Part shown: piece after piece, positions 1 to 9,093 of the stretch
Position numbering within the stretch: position 1 is the stretch's first letter
How the letters are laid out: each line of letters starts with the position of its first letter
Program-made: the position numbers and the translations under genes
DNA from: JBHENC01 sp051000345
Lineage (GTDB): Bacteria > Acidobacteriota > Blastocatellia > Pyrinomonadales > Pyrinomonadaceae
Length of the DNA stretch: 64,000 bases
Direction of reading: 5' to 3'
NCBI GenBank assembly: GCA_051000345.1
Contig: JBPCOJ010000106.1
Span: 6,073 to 70,072 of the forward strand
The notes under the pieces: generated by a model
Told to the model about the DNA's origin: nothing
Database searches by the model: none
What the model saw: only the letters and a program-made list of their open reading frames with translations

Positions 1-313
1 CCTGACCCTTGCCTTTACCTTTGCCCTTGCTTTGACCTTGCGGATTTTCGCGTCCGATGACATCGCCGACTTGCGTGTTGCCGTCGCCCTGCCCGACCTG
101 TTTGCGCTTGCGGTAATCGTAGCGAAACTTATATTCGTCGAGCGCGCGAACAGGCACTTTCACAGTGCGCTTGCCGTCCGACAAAATGATGGATTCGTTA
201 GAAACAATAGAGCCTAAGTTTTTCTTGATCGCTTCCTTGACGCGCTCTTTGTGGCGATCCTGATCGATGATGCCCTTGCGCTGCAAAGACCAATCGTTGC
301 GTTGAATAGACAT
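1..313 (-). CDS. yhbH: YhbH/YeaH (DUF444) family protein, N-terminal part, runs off the window
   Basis: This is the first 104 codons of a DUF444 protein; the rest lies beyond the left edge. The N-terminus reads MSIQRNDWSLQRKGIIDQD and continues with SDGKRTVKVPVR, LDEYKFRYDY, VGQGDGNTQVGDVIGR and a Gly/Lys/Gln-rich stretch. That closely follows the start of Bacillus YhbH as I remember it. A GAGGTAAG sequence sits a few bases before the ATG at 313. The gene is third in the prkA operon. DUF444 proteins travel with PrkA kinase and usually SpoVR and are linked to stress or starvation responses; their biochemical role is not settled. SpoVR may lie just outside the window. Confidence 0.9.
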   Translation of the reverse strand, partial: MSIQRNDWSLQRKGIIDQDRHKERVKEAIKKNLGSIVSNESIILSDGKRTVKVPVRALDEYKFRYDYRKRKQVGQGDGNTQVGDVIGRENPQGQSKGKGKGKGQ

Positions 314-329
314 CGGTTCTTACCTCGCA

Positions 330-1358
330 TTACCTCACGGCGGTGATTATTTTAGCTTCGGTCAACTCGCTTGCCTCGTTTACTGCCGGTTGATGCTTAT
401 CTATTTTTGAATGAGCGAAGCCCGCGATTACTTCCGTGAACTCGCGCGGATATTCTTCCATCGGCAAATGTCCGCAGCGGCGAAAGATAATCAAACGCGA
501 GTGCGGTATCTCTTTGAACAAATGCTCGCCGTCGCGCAACGGAATATCCAGATCGTTTTCGCCCCAGACAATCAGCGTCGGCTGTTTGATGAGATGAGCG
601 TCGAGCGCGATGCGTTCGGCGTCCCATTGCCGAAGGGTGCGCAAAACGGCGCGTTGCGTGCTCGCAGCGCGCAGCGGGCGGTGATGCGCTTCCATTCTTT
701 TTTCATCCATCAAATGCGGCGAAGAGTTTTCACCGTAAACATTCCGCATACGCCAGCGCACCATCCGACGCGAGTCGAGAAGGAGCGGCGAAAGCAAATC
801 GCCGACGACGGGTGAGGCGGCCATTCGCATCAATGTTTCTTTTTTGATGTCGTCGTTGATGACCGCGCCGACGAGCACCACTCGTTCAATACGTTGTGCA
901 TAATCGAGCGCCGCAATCGCCGCCACCGCGCCGCCGTAGGAACTGCCGACAACCGTCGCCCGTTCGATTTTCAAATAATCGAGCAGCCGCACGATCATTC
1001 GCGCTTGCCTCATAATCGAGTATTCGGCGCGGCGCGGTTTCGCGGAAAACCCGTAGCCGACGAGGTCGGGCGCGATCACGCGAAAGCCAGCGTCTGCGAG
1101 CGGCACAAGCACATCGCTCCACACGAAATTCGACGCGCAGAAGCCGTGTATCAACACAATCGCCGGAGCATGTTTATCGCCCGCTTCCTGGTAATGAACG
1201 CGCACGCCGTCCACATTTGCAAAGCGCGATTTCTCCGCGTGATGCAATTCCCCTGCGTGTTCCTTCCAATCAACATCCCGCTTGCGGCTCAAAAGTTTGG
1301 CGGCGAGCGCCGCGCCGACAAAGCCATACATCCCGGCAATCAAGTATCTTTTTTTCAT
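330..1358 (-). CDS. alpha/beta-fold hydrolase with N-terminal membrane anchor
   Basis: A 342-residue alpha/beta hydrolase. Residues 1-20 form a hydrophobic anchor or uncleaved signal (MKKRYLIAGMYGFVGAALAA). The catalytic features are in order: the oxyanion motif HGF near residue 71, the nucleophile elbow GSSYGG near 140 (Ser), an acid in GENDLDIP near 270, and the histidine in CGHLP near 298. The charged tail after about residue 318 is not part of the fold. It lies between prkA (113 bp upstream) and yhbH (16 bp downstream) on the same strand, so it is probably cotranscribed with them. The substrate cannot be read from sequence; such enzymes include esterases, haloalkane dehalogenases and epoxide hydrolases. 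GAGGG abuts the ATG, so the start is acceptable but not strong. Confidence 0.85.
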   Translation of the reverse strand: MKKRYLIAGMYGFVGAALAAKLLSRKRDVDWKEHAGELHHAEKSRFANVDGVRVHYQEAGDKHAPAIVLIHGFCASNFVWSDVLVPLADAGFRVIAPDLVGYGFSAKPRRAEYSIMRQARMIVRLLDYLKIERATVVGSSYGGAVAAIAALDYAQRIERVVLVGAVINDDIKKETLMRMAASPVVGDLLSPLLLDSRRMVRWRMRNVYGENSSPHLMDEKRMEAHHRPLRAASTQRAVLRTLRQWDAERIALDAHLIKQPTLIVWGENDLDIPLRDGEHLFKEIPHSRLIIFRRCGHLPMEEYPREFTEVIAGFAHSKIDKHQPAVNEASELTEAKIITAVR

Positions 1359-1471
1359 CCCTCAAATTTCCGTGTTATGAAACCGACGCCCGCACTTCCA
1401 AACTGTGGAGAGCGCGGGCGCAAGTTATTTTCGCAAGTTTTCAAAGCAGGCGCACGCGCTTCCGCAGGCGC

Positions 1472-3409
1472 TTAACGCGACAGCAGCGTGCCGACGTAAG
1501 TCAAGAGTTCGTTCGCGCAGACGGGACAATAACCGTGGTCTTTGACGAGACGATCAATCACTTCGTTGATGCGGCGCAATTGATCCGGGTCGGGCGTCTT
1601 AACGGACGTTGTGATCTTCACGACATCCTTTAAGTCGGCGAAGATTTTCTTTTCAATTGCTTCCTTGAGACGCTCGTGCGAGTTGTATTCAAAGGCGCGT
1701 CCCTTTCTGGCATACGAAGAAATGCGTATGAGAATCTCCTGCCGGAAAGTATTCTTCGCGTTCTCGCTGATTCCGATCTGCTCTTCGATGGAGCGCATAA
1801 GGCTCTCGTCCGGGTCCATCTCTTCTTCTGTGATCGGGTCTTTAATACGCTCTTTGTTGCAGTAGGATTCGACGTTATCGAGATAGTTATTGCAGATCGT
1901 GCGCGCCATTTCTTCAAACGAATAAACAAAGGCGCGCTGCACTTCTGTTTTGGCGAGTTCGTCATATTCCTTACGCGCCGAAGAAATCAGATTGAGATAG
2001 CGTTCGCGCTGCTCGCCGCTGATGCCCGTGTGCTGCTCGAAGCCGTCTTTGATTGCGCGCAAGGCGTCAATCGGATTGATGCAGGTGATTCCGTCGCGCA
2101 CAAGCGCGCCCGACAAACGATTGATAATGTAACGCGGAGAAATGCCGTCCATGCCTTCGCGCACGGTTTCATCCTTCAACTCGCGCACGTCCTTCGATTT
2201 ATAACCTTCAACATCTTCGCCATCGTAGAGCTTCATCTTTTTGGCGATGTCCACGCTGGCGCGTTTCGGTTCTTCGAGGCGCGTCATCACGGCGAACATC
2301 GCGGCGACGCGCAAAGTGTTCGGCGCAAGATGAACGCTGCGCATCGCTTCGGATTGATGCAGCAGCTTGCTGTAAATTTTTTCTTCCTGCGAGACGCGCA
2401 AATTGTAAGGCACGCGCACAAGGATAATGCGATCCTGCAAGGCTTCGGATTTACGATTGCCTGCGAAGGAGACGTACTCGTTTTCGTTCGTATGCGAGAG
2501 AATCACTTCGTCCGCATAGATCATCGCAAAACGCCCGGTCTTGATGTTCTGCTCCTGCGACAAAGTCAGCAAGCTATAGAGAAATTTCTCATCGACTTTG
2601 AGCATCTCCACGAATTCCATCACGCCGCGATTAGCAATGTTGAGTTCGCCGTCGAAACGATAGGCGCGCGGATCGGATTCAGCGCCGATTTCGCCGATGG
2701 TCGAGAGATCAATCGAGCCTGTCAGTTCCGTAATGTCCTGGGATTTTGGGTCTGATGGCGCGAATGTGCCGATGCCGACGCGCTCTTTTTCGGAGAAGAG
2801 AATGCGCTCTACTTTAACGTCTTCGTGGCGTCCGCCGTAAGTGTGTTCGAGAGCATAGCGGCATTGCGGGCAGAGATCGCCTTCGATGTAGAGGCCGTAG
2901 TGCTTTTCGATTTCGGCGCGCAGTTCGTGCGGAATCAAGTGCAGCGGCTCTTCGTGCATCGGGCAATCTTTGATCGCAAAGACCGCGCCCTGTTCGATGC
3001 GCGACCATTCTTCGAGGCCGCGCTTGAGCAAGGTAACGATTGTGGATTTGCCGCCGCCGACAGGCCCCATCAGAAGCAGAATTCTTTTTCTTACTTCGAG
3101 GCGTTGCGCGGCGCTTTTGAAATATTCGACGATGCGCGCAATCGGTTCTTCGATGCCGTAGAGTTCGTCTGCGAAAAAGTTGTAGCGTGTGGTTTCGTCG
3201 CGCGCGCCTTCGTTTAATTTCTCGACGCCCGCGTGGTGAATCATGTTGTTGACGCGCGCGTGCGAGAGTTCGGCAAGACGAGGATTCTGCGAGACGAGTT
3301 CAAAGTAGTCACGGAAAGTGCCTTCCCACTGAAGCGCTTCGCGTTCGCGGCGCAGGTCGTCGAGCCGCTCGCTGATATTGAATTTGTGGTTGCCATCGTG
3401 CTGTTGCAT
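1472..3409 (-). CDS. prkA: PrkA family serine protein kinase
   Basis: A 645-residue protein, the usual PrkA length. It begins with an N-terminal PrkA AAA-type ATPase domain carrying a Walker A motif GPVGGGKST at residues 115-123. It then has a CPQC pair, FAPSDPKSQDITELTGSID, and the conserved ISPRYIINRLSGALV segment. The C-terminal kinase-like part ends with a CPVC pair. E. coli YeaG and Bacillus PrkA are stress- and starvation-linked AAA+ kinases in the cytoplasm. The gene heads an operon with an alpha/beta hydrolase and yhbH, which supports the assignment. The ATG at 3409 is preceded by an ATGAGG-like ribosome site about 15 bases away. A long leader of about 330 bases separates it from the likely promoter. 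Confidence 0.95.
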   Translation of the reverse strand: MQQHDGNHKFNISERLDDLRREREALQWEGTFRDYFELVSQNPRLAELSHARVNNMIHHAGVEKLNEGARDETTRYNFFADELYGIEEPIARIVEYFKSAAQRLEVRKRILLLMGPVGGGKSTIVTLLKRGLEEWSRIEQGAVFAIKDCPMHEEPLHLIPHELRAEIEKHYGLYIEGDLCPQCRYALEHTYGGRHEDVKVERILFSEKERVGIGTFAPSDPKSQDITELTGSIDLSTIGEIGAESDPRAYRFDGELNIANRGVMEFVEMLKVDEKFLYSLLTLSQEQNIKTGRFAMIYADEVILSHTNENEYVSFAGNRKSEALQDRIILVRVPYNLRVSQEEKIYSKLLHQSEAMRSVHLAPNTLRVAAMFAVMTRLEEPKRASVDIAKKMKLYDGEDVEGYKSKDVRELKDETVREGMDGISPRYIINRLSGALVRDGITCINPIDALRAIKDGFEQHTGISGEQRERYLNLISSARKEYDELAKTEVQRAFVYSFEEMARTICNNYLDNVESYCNKERIKDPITEEEMDPDESLMRSIEEQIGISENAKNTFRQEILIRISSYARKGRAFEYNSHERLKEAIEKKIFADLKDVVKITTSVKTPDPDQLRRINEVIDRLVKDHGYCPVCANELLTYVGTLLSR

Positions 3410-3786
3410 AGCCGTATTTAATACCTCATTTCAGGCCAGAGAGCGCGCACACTTGGGGCGACGTGGGGAAGTCACGCCTTGCATTGCTCAAGCGCCAAAG
3501 GACAAGGCGTTTCAAGCGAAAGATTTTCGCGTGACGTTATGTCCTTCGTTGCCTGAAGGATTCGATCCCGATGCGCGTCTAAATTAAAGAACGCCTGCGC
3601 GGTAGGCGGTTTTTTGCGCGCCGTCGAGACCTTCGGAAAACTTCAATGAGCTGCTGATGGTTTCAAGCAAGAGCGGGAAGGAACAAGAGTTTTAGCCGTC
3701 GGCGGGAAAGCAGCCCGCTCATACACTTTCCTCGAACGGCTTCTGTTTCGGATTATAACATAGGCTGTAGGGCGGGAAGTCAAGGC
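3410..3786. other. prkA leader region, no gene seen
   Basis: This 377-base spacer lies between the end of truB and the start of prkA. The only long open frame in it overlaps prkA on the plus strand and looks spurious. It contains the likely prkA promoter at its truB end and a weak hairpin plus T-run on the plus strand (3592-3615, CGCCT/AGGCG then six T). No plus-strand gene precedes that hairpin. If transcription starts near 3745, the prkA message carries an untranslated leader of over 300 bases. I recognise no riboswitch class in it. Confidence 0.4.
3752..3783 (-). promoter_or_regulatory. Probable sigma-70-type extended -10 promoter for the prkA operon
   Basis: On the minus strand the sequence reads TTGACT (3783-3778), a 20-base spacer, then TGTTATAAT with the -10 hexamer TATAAT at 3757-3752. 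The spacer is longer than the ideal 17, but the TG of an extended -10 compensates. It sits a few bases beyond the truB stop codon and points at prkA. Confidence 0.5.
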
Positions 3787-4749
3787 TTATTCTTCGACAC
3801 GAATCAACACGCGCGGATGCAACAGCATTTTCGCGGCATCGCAAATGCCGATTGCTATTAACTCGCCCGAAGCATCGCGCAAACGCATATAACGCCCGTC
3901 TGTCAATCCGGCCTTTTTCAACGACGCTTCATCGATTCGCACGGCGACGCCGTTACGCACCGCCTGTTCTTCCTGCGCCGTTAGATGCAAGGCAGGCAAT
4001 TCCGGGAGCGCTGCGTTTGGCGAAAAAAACGCCGCCGATTCCGTGTTCGTCTCGCGCAGTCTTTGCAATTCGTCGAGACCGATTGCGTGCGTGAGGTTGA
4101 AGGCACCGGCGCGCGTGCGTCTAAGCGAGACGAGATGCGCGCCGATGCCGAGCTTTTCTCCGACTGCTTCGGCGAGCACGCGCACATACGTTCCGGCGGA
4201 ACACACGACGCGCGCGCGCAAATCAATCGTTTCGTCTTCGTTGAGATGAAGCAACGCGCCGCCATCATGCTTGATCGCTTCAAATTCGCGGACGAAGACA
4301 GGCACGGCGACGCGTTCGATTTCGACGCCCTGCCGCGCAAGTTCATATAACTTTTTTCCGGCAACTTTCTTCGCTGAATACATCGGCGGCACTTGCATCT
4401 GTTCTCCGCGCAATGAATCAAGCGCCGCTTCGATTCGCTTTTCGCTCAATAGGGCGAAATCCTTTTCATCGAGCAAGCGAAATGTTTCCTGCCGTAATGT
4501 TCCCGTCGCGTCGCCCGTGTTTGTCGCATAACCGAAACGAATAATCGCTTCATATTCCTTTTCTGCGCCGGAAAGAAATTGCGCGAGCTTTGTGGCGCGC
4601 CCGACGAGCACGACCAGCACGCCCGTCGCAAACGGATCGAGCGTGCCTGTGTGACCGACGCGCCGCTCATGCAAGATGCGCCGCACACGCGCCACCACGT
4701 CGTGCGAAGTAAAGCCTGCGGGCTTATCAATAATTACGACGCCGTTCAT
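3787..4749 (-). CDS. truB: tRNA pseudouridine(55) synthase TruB
   Basis: A 320-residue protein matching bacterial TruB in length and layout. It starts MNGVVIIDKPAGFTSHDVV and carries the catalytic loop GHTGTLDPFATGVL with the nucleophile Asp38. It continues with QVPPMYSAKK and VVCSAGTYVRVLAEAVG, and ends in a short PUA-like C-terminal region. It isomerises U55 of the tRNA T-loop in the cytoplasm. It is divergent from recX (167 bp apart). The more usual bacterial context with rbfA, infB or ribF is not present in this window. Confidence 0.96.
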   Translation of the reverse strand: MNGVVIIDKPAGFTSHDVVARVRRILHERRVGHTGTLDPFATGVLVVLVGRATKLAQFLSGAEKEYEAIIRFGYATNTGDATGTLRQETFRLLDEKDFALLSEKRIEAALDSLRGEQMQVPPMYSAKKVAGKKLYELARQGVEIERVAVPVFVREFEAIKHDGGALLHLNEDETIDLRARVVCSAGTYVRVLAEAVGEKLGIGAHLVSLRRTRAGAFNLTHAIGLDELQRLRETNTESAAFFSPNAALPELPALHLTAQEEQAVRNGVAVRIDEASLKKAGLTDGRYMRLRDASGELIAIGICDAAKMLLHPRVLIRVEE

Positions 4750-4916
4750 TGTCGTTCACGAAGAGTTCGGGATGCGCAATCGATTCTTTGCGAGTCGAAT
4801 AATTGTAAATCAAGTTTTAATTTTTGTTTCATCAATCGCAAATCTAAAGTCGCGTCTACGAAATAGCAAGGCGGTTTTTCAAAGGCTGCGGCGTTCGTGT
4901 TAAAATATGAGCATCA

Positions 4917-5498
4917 ATGAGAAAACGTAAGTGGAAATCGAACGCAACGCAGATTAACGAAGCGGAAACGGAACGCCCCGCGCGCATCCTCGATCCTGAA
5001 AAGGCGCGCGTCAAGACGATGAAGCGTGCAGGCAATCTGCTCGCCGCCAAGCCGCGTTCGATCAACGAACTGCGTGAAAGACTGTTGGAGAAAGAATGGA
5101 CGAACGAGGAAATTGTCGAAGCGGTAATTGCGAAACTCGGCGAGTATGGTTATGTGAATGACGAGCGCTTCGCTTTCGGTTACGCTTCTTCGCGCGTGCG
5201 CCAGAGACCTTTAGGGCGCGGACGGCTTCTGCGCGATTTGCAACTAAAAAAGGTTGACCGCGAAACGGCGGATGAAGCCGTGCGTCTTGTCTTTGAAGAA
5301 ACGCCCGAAGAGGAATTGATTGACCGCGCGATTGAAAAAAGAATGCGCCTGCGAGGTGTGCCGCAAACGCGCGCCGAAACCAAAAGTTTGTTCGATCATT
5401 TGCTGCGGCAGGGATTCTCTTTCGATCTGGTGATACGGCGCGTGCGCGCGGCGGTGGACGGCGCAGCAATAGATGAGGATGAAGCGGCGGGCGAATAG
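4917..5498 (+). CDS. recX: Regulatory protein RecX
   Basis: A 193-residue RecX-family protein. It has a basic N-terminal extension of about 30 residues, then the three-helix RecX repeats. Visible motifs include LLAAKPRSINELRERLLEKE, YGYVNDERFAFGYASSRV, RPLGRGRLLRDLQLKKVD and FDHLLRQGFSFDLVIRRV. RecX binds RecA filaments and limits recombinase activity. recA is not beside it here. A TGTTAAAAT extended -10 lies at 4898-4906, only about 10 bases before the ATG, so the message may be nearly leaderless if that promoter is used. An internal Met at residue 39 is an alternative start. Confidence 0.9.
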   Translation: MRKRKWKSNATQINEAETERPARILDPEKARVKTMKRAGNLLAAKPRSINELRERLLEKEWTNEEIVEAVIAKLGEYGYVNDERFAFGYASSRVRQRPLGRGRLLRDLQLKKVDRETADEAVRLVFEETPEEELIDRAIEKRMRLRGVPQTRAETKSLFDHLLRQGFSFDLVIRRVRAAVDGAAIDEDEAAGE

Positions 5499-5522
5499 TC
5501 GCGAAAAGCTTTTGTTTGAAAA

Positions 5523-5561
5523 GAAAAAAGCGGGCGCGTCATGGTATAGACACGCCCGCTT
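5523..5561 (-). terminator. Intrinsic terminator between convergent recX and the SBBP-repeat gene
   Basis: The arms AAGCGGGCGCGTC (5528-5540) and GACACGCCCGCTT (5549-5561) form a 13-bp stem with one G-U pair and an 8-base loop. The A-run before the left arm gives a T-run on the minus strand, so it best ends the gene at 5604-9029. It could also stop recX transcription. Confidence 0.8.
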
Positions 5562-5603
5562 GTCGTATGCGCAGCCGCTTTCGCTGCTGCCGACTAAATA
5601 CTA

Positions 5604-8600
5604 TTACGGTTGCCCGCACTCGGCGTCAGAGCGTGTGACGACGGAACTGAAGCGCTCTTGATATTCTCTCGAGGTGAGAAAAGCACACACCATCGCGCGG
5701 TAATTATTGGCGACGCGCGTATTCAAAACGTTGAGCCAGAATTGATAGCCCGCTTCGTCCGGGTCACGCCTGAGGTAACCGAAGTATTCCATCAACACAA
5801 ACGCGCGATTATATTCGGCTGCCGCAAACGCCGCGTCATCCGTCACAAGACGCAGTACACGCCCGCGATTATTATTGGCATCGTAATCTGCGGTCAAAGC
5901 CGCGCGTTGACTTGAAAGATCGACGCCGGACGTGTCCTTCACGCTCTTAATCAATGCGTCAACGAATTCGCTGTGGCTCAAGTTCGGCGAATACTTTTGC
6001 GTGAATTCCGTGCGTTGCGCAAACTCTTCGGTGAGCGATTGTTTGTTTGCATTCAATTCAGAAGAGGCTATGAGACGGCTGCGGTCGCGCGTGAATTCCA
6101 CGTAGGACGGCCTGCGCCCGTAAGCCGCTTTGTAGAGACGATAAACGAACGCGCCTGTTTGCTGAAATTCCTGTTCGATGAAGAATGCGGCGGAAACGCT
6201 GATGCGGCGCTCGCGTATGCAGCGCGCGTCCGTGCCGCACTGCGCGATTAAATTTGTCCAGTAGTCGAAGCCGCCCGCGTCCGGCAAGCGATTGAGAAAG
6301 TCCGCGTAGTGCTGGCGAACAAAGAAGCGTGTGTCTTCAACAGGATTGCTCGAAGGCTGTGCGGTGTCGTTGTCTTTGATTGTCAGCACTGCCGCGAGCG
6401 GAGCGCCGAGGGCTGTGCCGACAGTTGGATTCCGCAGAATGAGATTGACGGTTCTGTTGCCTTCCACGAAAGCGTTGTCGGTGACGAGCACGTTGAAGGT
6501 CTTGCTCGTTTCGCCGGGCGCGAAGCGAAGGGTGCCGGACGCGGTCGTGTAATTGGAACGCTCCGTAGCAGTGCCTTCGTAGGTGGCATAGTCAACTGTT
6601 GCGGCGCGCGAAGCATCGCCCGTTCTGGTTACAGTAACGGAAGCGCTGCCGCCATCTTCGGCGACGCTGTAGGTGGCGGCGCTGAATTGCAGACTGCTGG
6701 CGGCGGAGTCTGCAATCTTGAGAACAAAAGGACTGAGCAGATTATCATCGTTTGACCGTGTCGGTTCCAAAGCCGGGACGGAGCCTGTATGGATGATGCC
6801 GACTACCGTTCCGACACTTGCAACTCCTGTGACGTAGGCGCTGCCTGCTGCGTCAACGGCGATGCCTGTTCCACCTTCATCGTAGTTGAGCGCGCCATAA
6901 TAAGTTGAGTAGGCGAGAGAATTTGCGCCCGAACTATTTGTATTTATTTTCGTCACGAAAGCGTCCGTGTCATTTCCGCCACCGTGTTTATTTCCCTGTA
7001 AGGCGTCTTTCGTTGGAAAATCGCTTGAGGCAGTTGCTCCCGTCACATAAGCATTGCCTGAAGAATCAGCGGCGAGACTTCCACCGACATCGTAGCGGCT
7101 GCCGCCTAAATAGGTAGAATAGAGCAGTCCCGTGCCAGCGGCATTCAATTTCATCACAAAGGCATTGGATAAACCGCCGCCGTAGCTCGTCTGAAAACCG
7201 TTTACCGTTTGCAGGCCGGGTGAATCACTAAACCCTGTGACATATGCTTGACTCGCCGAATCCACAGCGATAGCGGTCGTATGAGTTCCCAAGAAGAAGT
7301 TCGTTCCGGTGTCCGGCAAAACGAAAGAGTAGACCAACGCAGAACCCGTCGGATTCAACTTCTTGACGAGCGCATCGCCCGTCACATAAGAGTTGCCTGA
7401 AGAGTCCACCGCGACATGAACGTTGTAGGGAGATTTGATGTCGAAGTAGGTCGAGTAAACGAGTGAAGCAGCGCCCGAAGCGTTCGTGTTTATCTTTGCG
7501 ACGAAACTATCGTTATCGTCAGAGTTGCGAAGGCTGATGGTTCTGCGGAAAGCGCCGGGCGTCGTCGGGAAGTCGCTTGAATTTGTATTGCCTGCGATAT
7601 AGGCATTGGCCGAAGAATCTATGGCAATGCTTAATCCGAAGTCACGACTGCTGCTGCCACCCAGATACGTCGAATAAAGCAAGTCGCTGCCGGTGGCATT
7701 CAGCTTTGCGACAAAGGCGTTAGTGAAGCTGCGAAGAGCCGGTTGAAAAGCGTTTCGGGTGGGAAAGTCGCTCGAACCCGTTGAGCCTACAACGTAGGCA
7801 TTGCCCGCCGAATCCACAGCGATCCCCGAACTGTTGTCACCGCCGCTGCCGTCAAGAAAAGTGCTGTAAACGAAACCGGAACCATCGGCATTAAGTTTTG
7901 TGACGAAGATTTCGCGGCTGCCGAAACGGTTATTCACTGTTCTTTGAAAAGCGCCGGGCGTCGTCGGGAAATCGGGCGAAGCTGTAAACCCTGTGACGTA
8001 AGCATCGCCCGCAGAGTCTACCGCGATGCCGCTTGTTCCGCTTTGATTTAGACCGCCGTTGCCAAGATAAGTCGCATAAACAAGCACAGGGTCAATCACA
8101 AGCGGCTTCGTCGCATCATATGCGCCGATTGCAAAGCCGACTTCGCGCTTGGAGTTCAGCACATAGCAGCCTGCGACTTCGCGCCGCGCGCCGCTGTTTG
8201 ATTCCTGATAAAGCACGGGCTTGCGTTGACGAATTTCATCTTTACCTGTGCGGAGAATGAGATCGCCCGTCGCACCGATTTTTATTTCGTCAGCGCCCGC
8301 AAAGTCGAGCCGGATGGCTTTCGGATCAGCGCCCGGCGCAACGATGAAATCGTATTCGAGCTGGTTGTGGTTGCCGTAGTAAATCATATCCACGCCCGCG
8401 TAAACATTTTCGTATTTCACTTGGCGATAGGCGGCAATGTTTGTTTGCCAACGCTGCGGATCGTTACCGGTCAGATAATTAATCTTGCCGGGCAATTCTT
8501 CCAGCCCTGTCACGCGCGCTTGGGGATTGGCGTTCATTAGCTTCATACGCAAAGTTGTTTGCGATGCCGGACGCGGTGCATGAAAGGCGGCACTTGAATT

Positions 8601-9029
8601 GTTCAGCTCTTTGTTGCGCTGACTATTTCCTTCTTTGCGACTTCCATTTTTATGCAACGCCAGCACGGTTTCCGTCGGAGTCAAAAAGAGATTGTAGCCC
8701 GCCCCGCGCGCTAAGAATTTGACCGCCGCGTTTGACTGTCCGCGATTTGCTTCAAAACTCAAAGGCAACTCGCCGTAAGCCTGATTGATGCGCGCACGGG
8801 TTGACTGCTCTGTTGCAGAGGGTGCGGAGCGAGTCGAAGCCTTGGCGCTCTTGCCGGAAGCGTTCGCCGAATCATTTGCTGACTTTGCGAGCTTCGATAG
8901 GGCGACTGCTTGCGGCGCGGGTTTACTTCGATTGAGAGAATAGCCCGGCAAAGCAATCGAGTTTATTAAACCGATCAGCGCTAATGCAGCGGCGACGTGT
9001 GATATGTGCCCTCTTCTTGAATACTTCAT
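5604..9029 (-). CDS. Exported SBBP-repeat / Calx-beta / DUF4214 protein
   Basis: A protein of about 1,141 residues. The ATG at 9029 is preferred over the GTG at 9032 because AAGGAAG lies six bases upstream. A hydrophobic N-terminal segment (VAAALALIGLINSIALPGYS) acts as signal or anchor. Residues 90-310 form the domain usually found before SBBP repeats (LPLSFEANRGQ, FLARGAGYNLFLTPTE, MIYYGNHNQLEYDFIVAPGA). Residues 315-770 hold about eight SBBP propeller-like repeats with the signatures YSTYLGG, IAVDSAGNAYVTG and SSDFPT. A Calx-beta domain follows near 780-880, then a DUF4214 region near 905-1130 (HYADFLNRLPDAGGFDYW, YFGYLRRDPDEAGYQFW). These are surface or adhesion-type proteins common in Acidobacteriota. 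The last SBBP-like unit carries GIIHTG near residue 745, the hexapeptide repeated in the small gene at 10464. Confidence 0.85.
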   Translation of the reverse strand: MKYSRRGHISHVAAALALIGLINSIALPGYSLNRSKPAPQAVALSKLAKSANDSANASGKSAKASTRSAPSATEQSTRARINQAYGELPLSFEANRGQSNAAVKFLARGAGYNLFLTPTETVLALHKNGSRKEGNSQRNKELNNSSAAFHAPRPASQTTLRMKLMNANPQARVTGLEELPGKINYLTGNDPQRWQTNIAAYRQVKYENVYAGVDMIYYGNHNQLEYDFIVAPGADPKAIRLDFAGADEIKIGATGDLILRTGKDEIRQRKPVLYQESNSGARREVAGCYVLNSKREVGFAIGAYDATKPLVIDPVLVYATYLGNGGLNQSGTSGIAVDSAGDAYVTGFTASPDFPTTPGAFQRTVNNRFGSREIFVTKLNADGSGFVYSTFLDGSGGDNSSGIAVDSAGNAYVVGSTGSSDFPTRNAFQPALRSFTNAFVAKLNATGSDLLYSTYLGGSSSRDFGLSIAIDSSANAYIAGNTNSSDFPTTPGAFRRTISLRNSDDNDSFVAKINTNASGAASLVYSTYFDIKSPYNVHVAVDSSGNSYVTGDALVKKLNPTGSALVYSFVLPDTGTNFFLGTHTTAIAVDSASQAYVTGFSDSPGLQTVNGFQTSYGGGLSNAFVMKLNAAGTGLLYSTYLGGSRYDVGGSLAADSSGNAYVTGATASSDFPTKDALQGNKHGGGNDTDAFVTKINTNSSGANSLAYSTYYGALNYDEGGTGIAVDAAGSAYVTGVASVGTVVGIIHTGSVPALEPTRSNDDNLLSPFVLKIADSAASSLQFSAATYSVAEDGGSASVTVTRTGDASRAATVDYATYEGTATERSNYTTASGTLRFAPGETSKTFNVLVTDNAFVEGNRTVNLILRNPTVGTALGAPLAAVLTIKDNDTAQPSSNPVEDTRFFVRQHYADFLNRLPDAGGFDYWTNLIAQCGTDARCIRERRISVSAAFFIEQEFQQTGAFVYRLYKAAYGRRPSYVEFTRDRSRLIASSELNANKQSLTEEFAQRTEFTQKYSPNLSHSEFVDALIKSVKDTSGVDLSSQRAALTADYDANNNRGRVLRLVTDDAAFAAAEYNRAFVLMEYFGYLRRDPDEAGYQFWLNVLNTRVANNYRAMVCAFLTSREYQERFSSVVTRSDAECGQP

Positions 9030-9093
9030 CACTTACTTCCTTTCGTTCGTTCATTTCCCAACTCCAATGAGAAACGTCATGCTTTGATTTGTA

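Noticed and set aside
1676..2755. A 359-codon open frame antisense to prkA
   Set aside because: It lies wholly within the strongly supported prkA gene, has no recognisable domain or ribosome site, and is explained by GC-rich codon bias.
3547..3580. GGATTCGATCCCGATG resembling a tRNA T-arm
   Set aside because: No anticodon or acceptor stems can be drawn around it.
3592..3615. Hairpin plus T-run on the plus strand in the prkA leader
   Set aside because: The stem is only 5 bp and no plus-strand gene precedes it, so it is not listed as a terminator.
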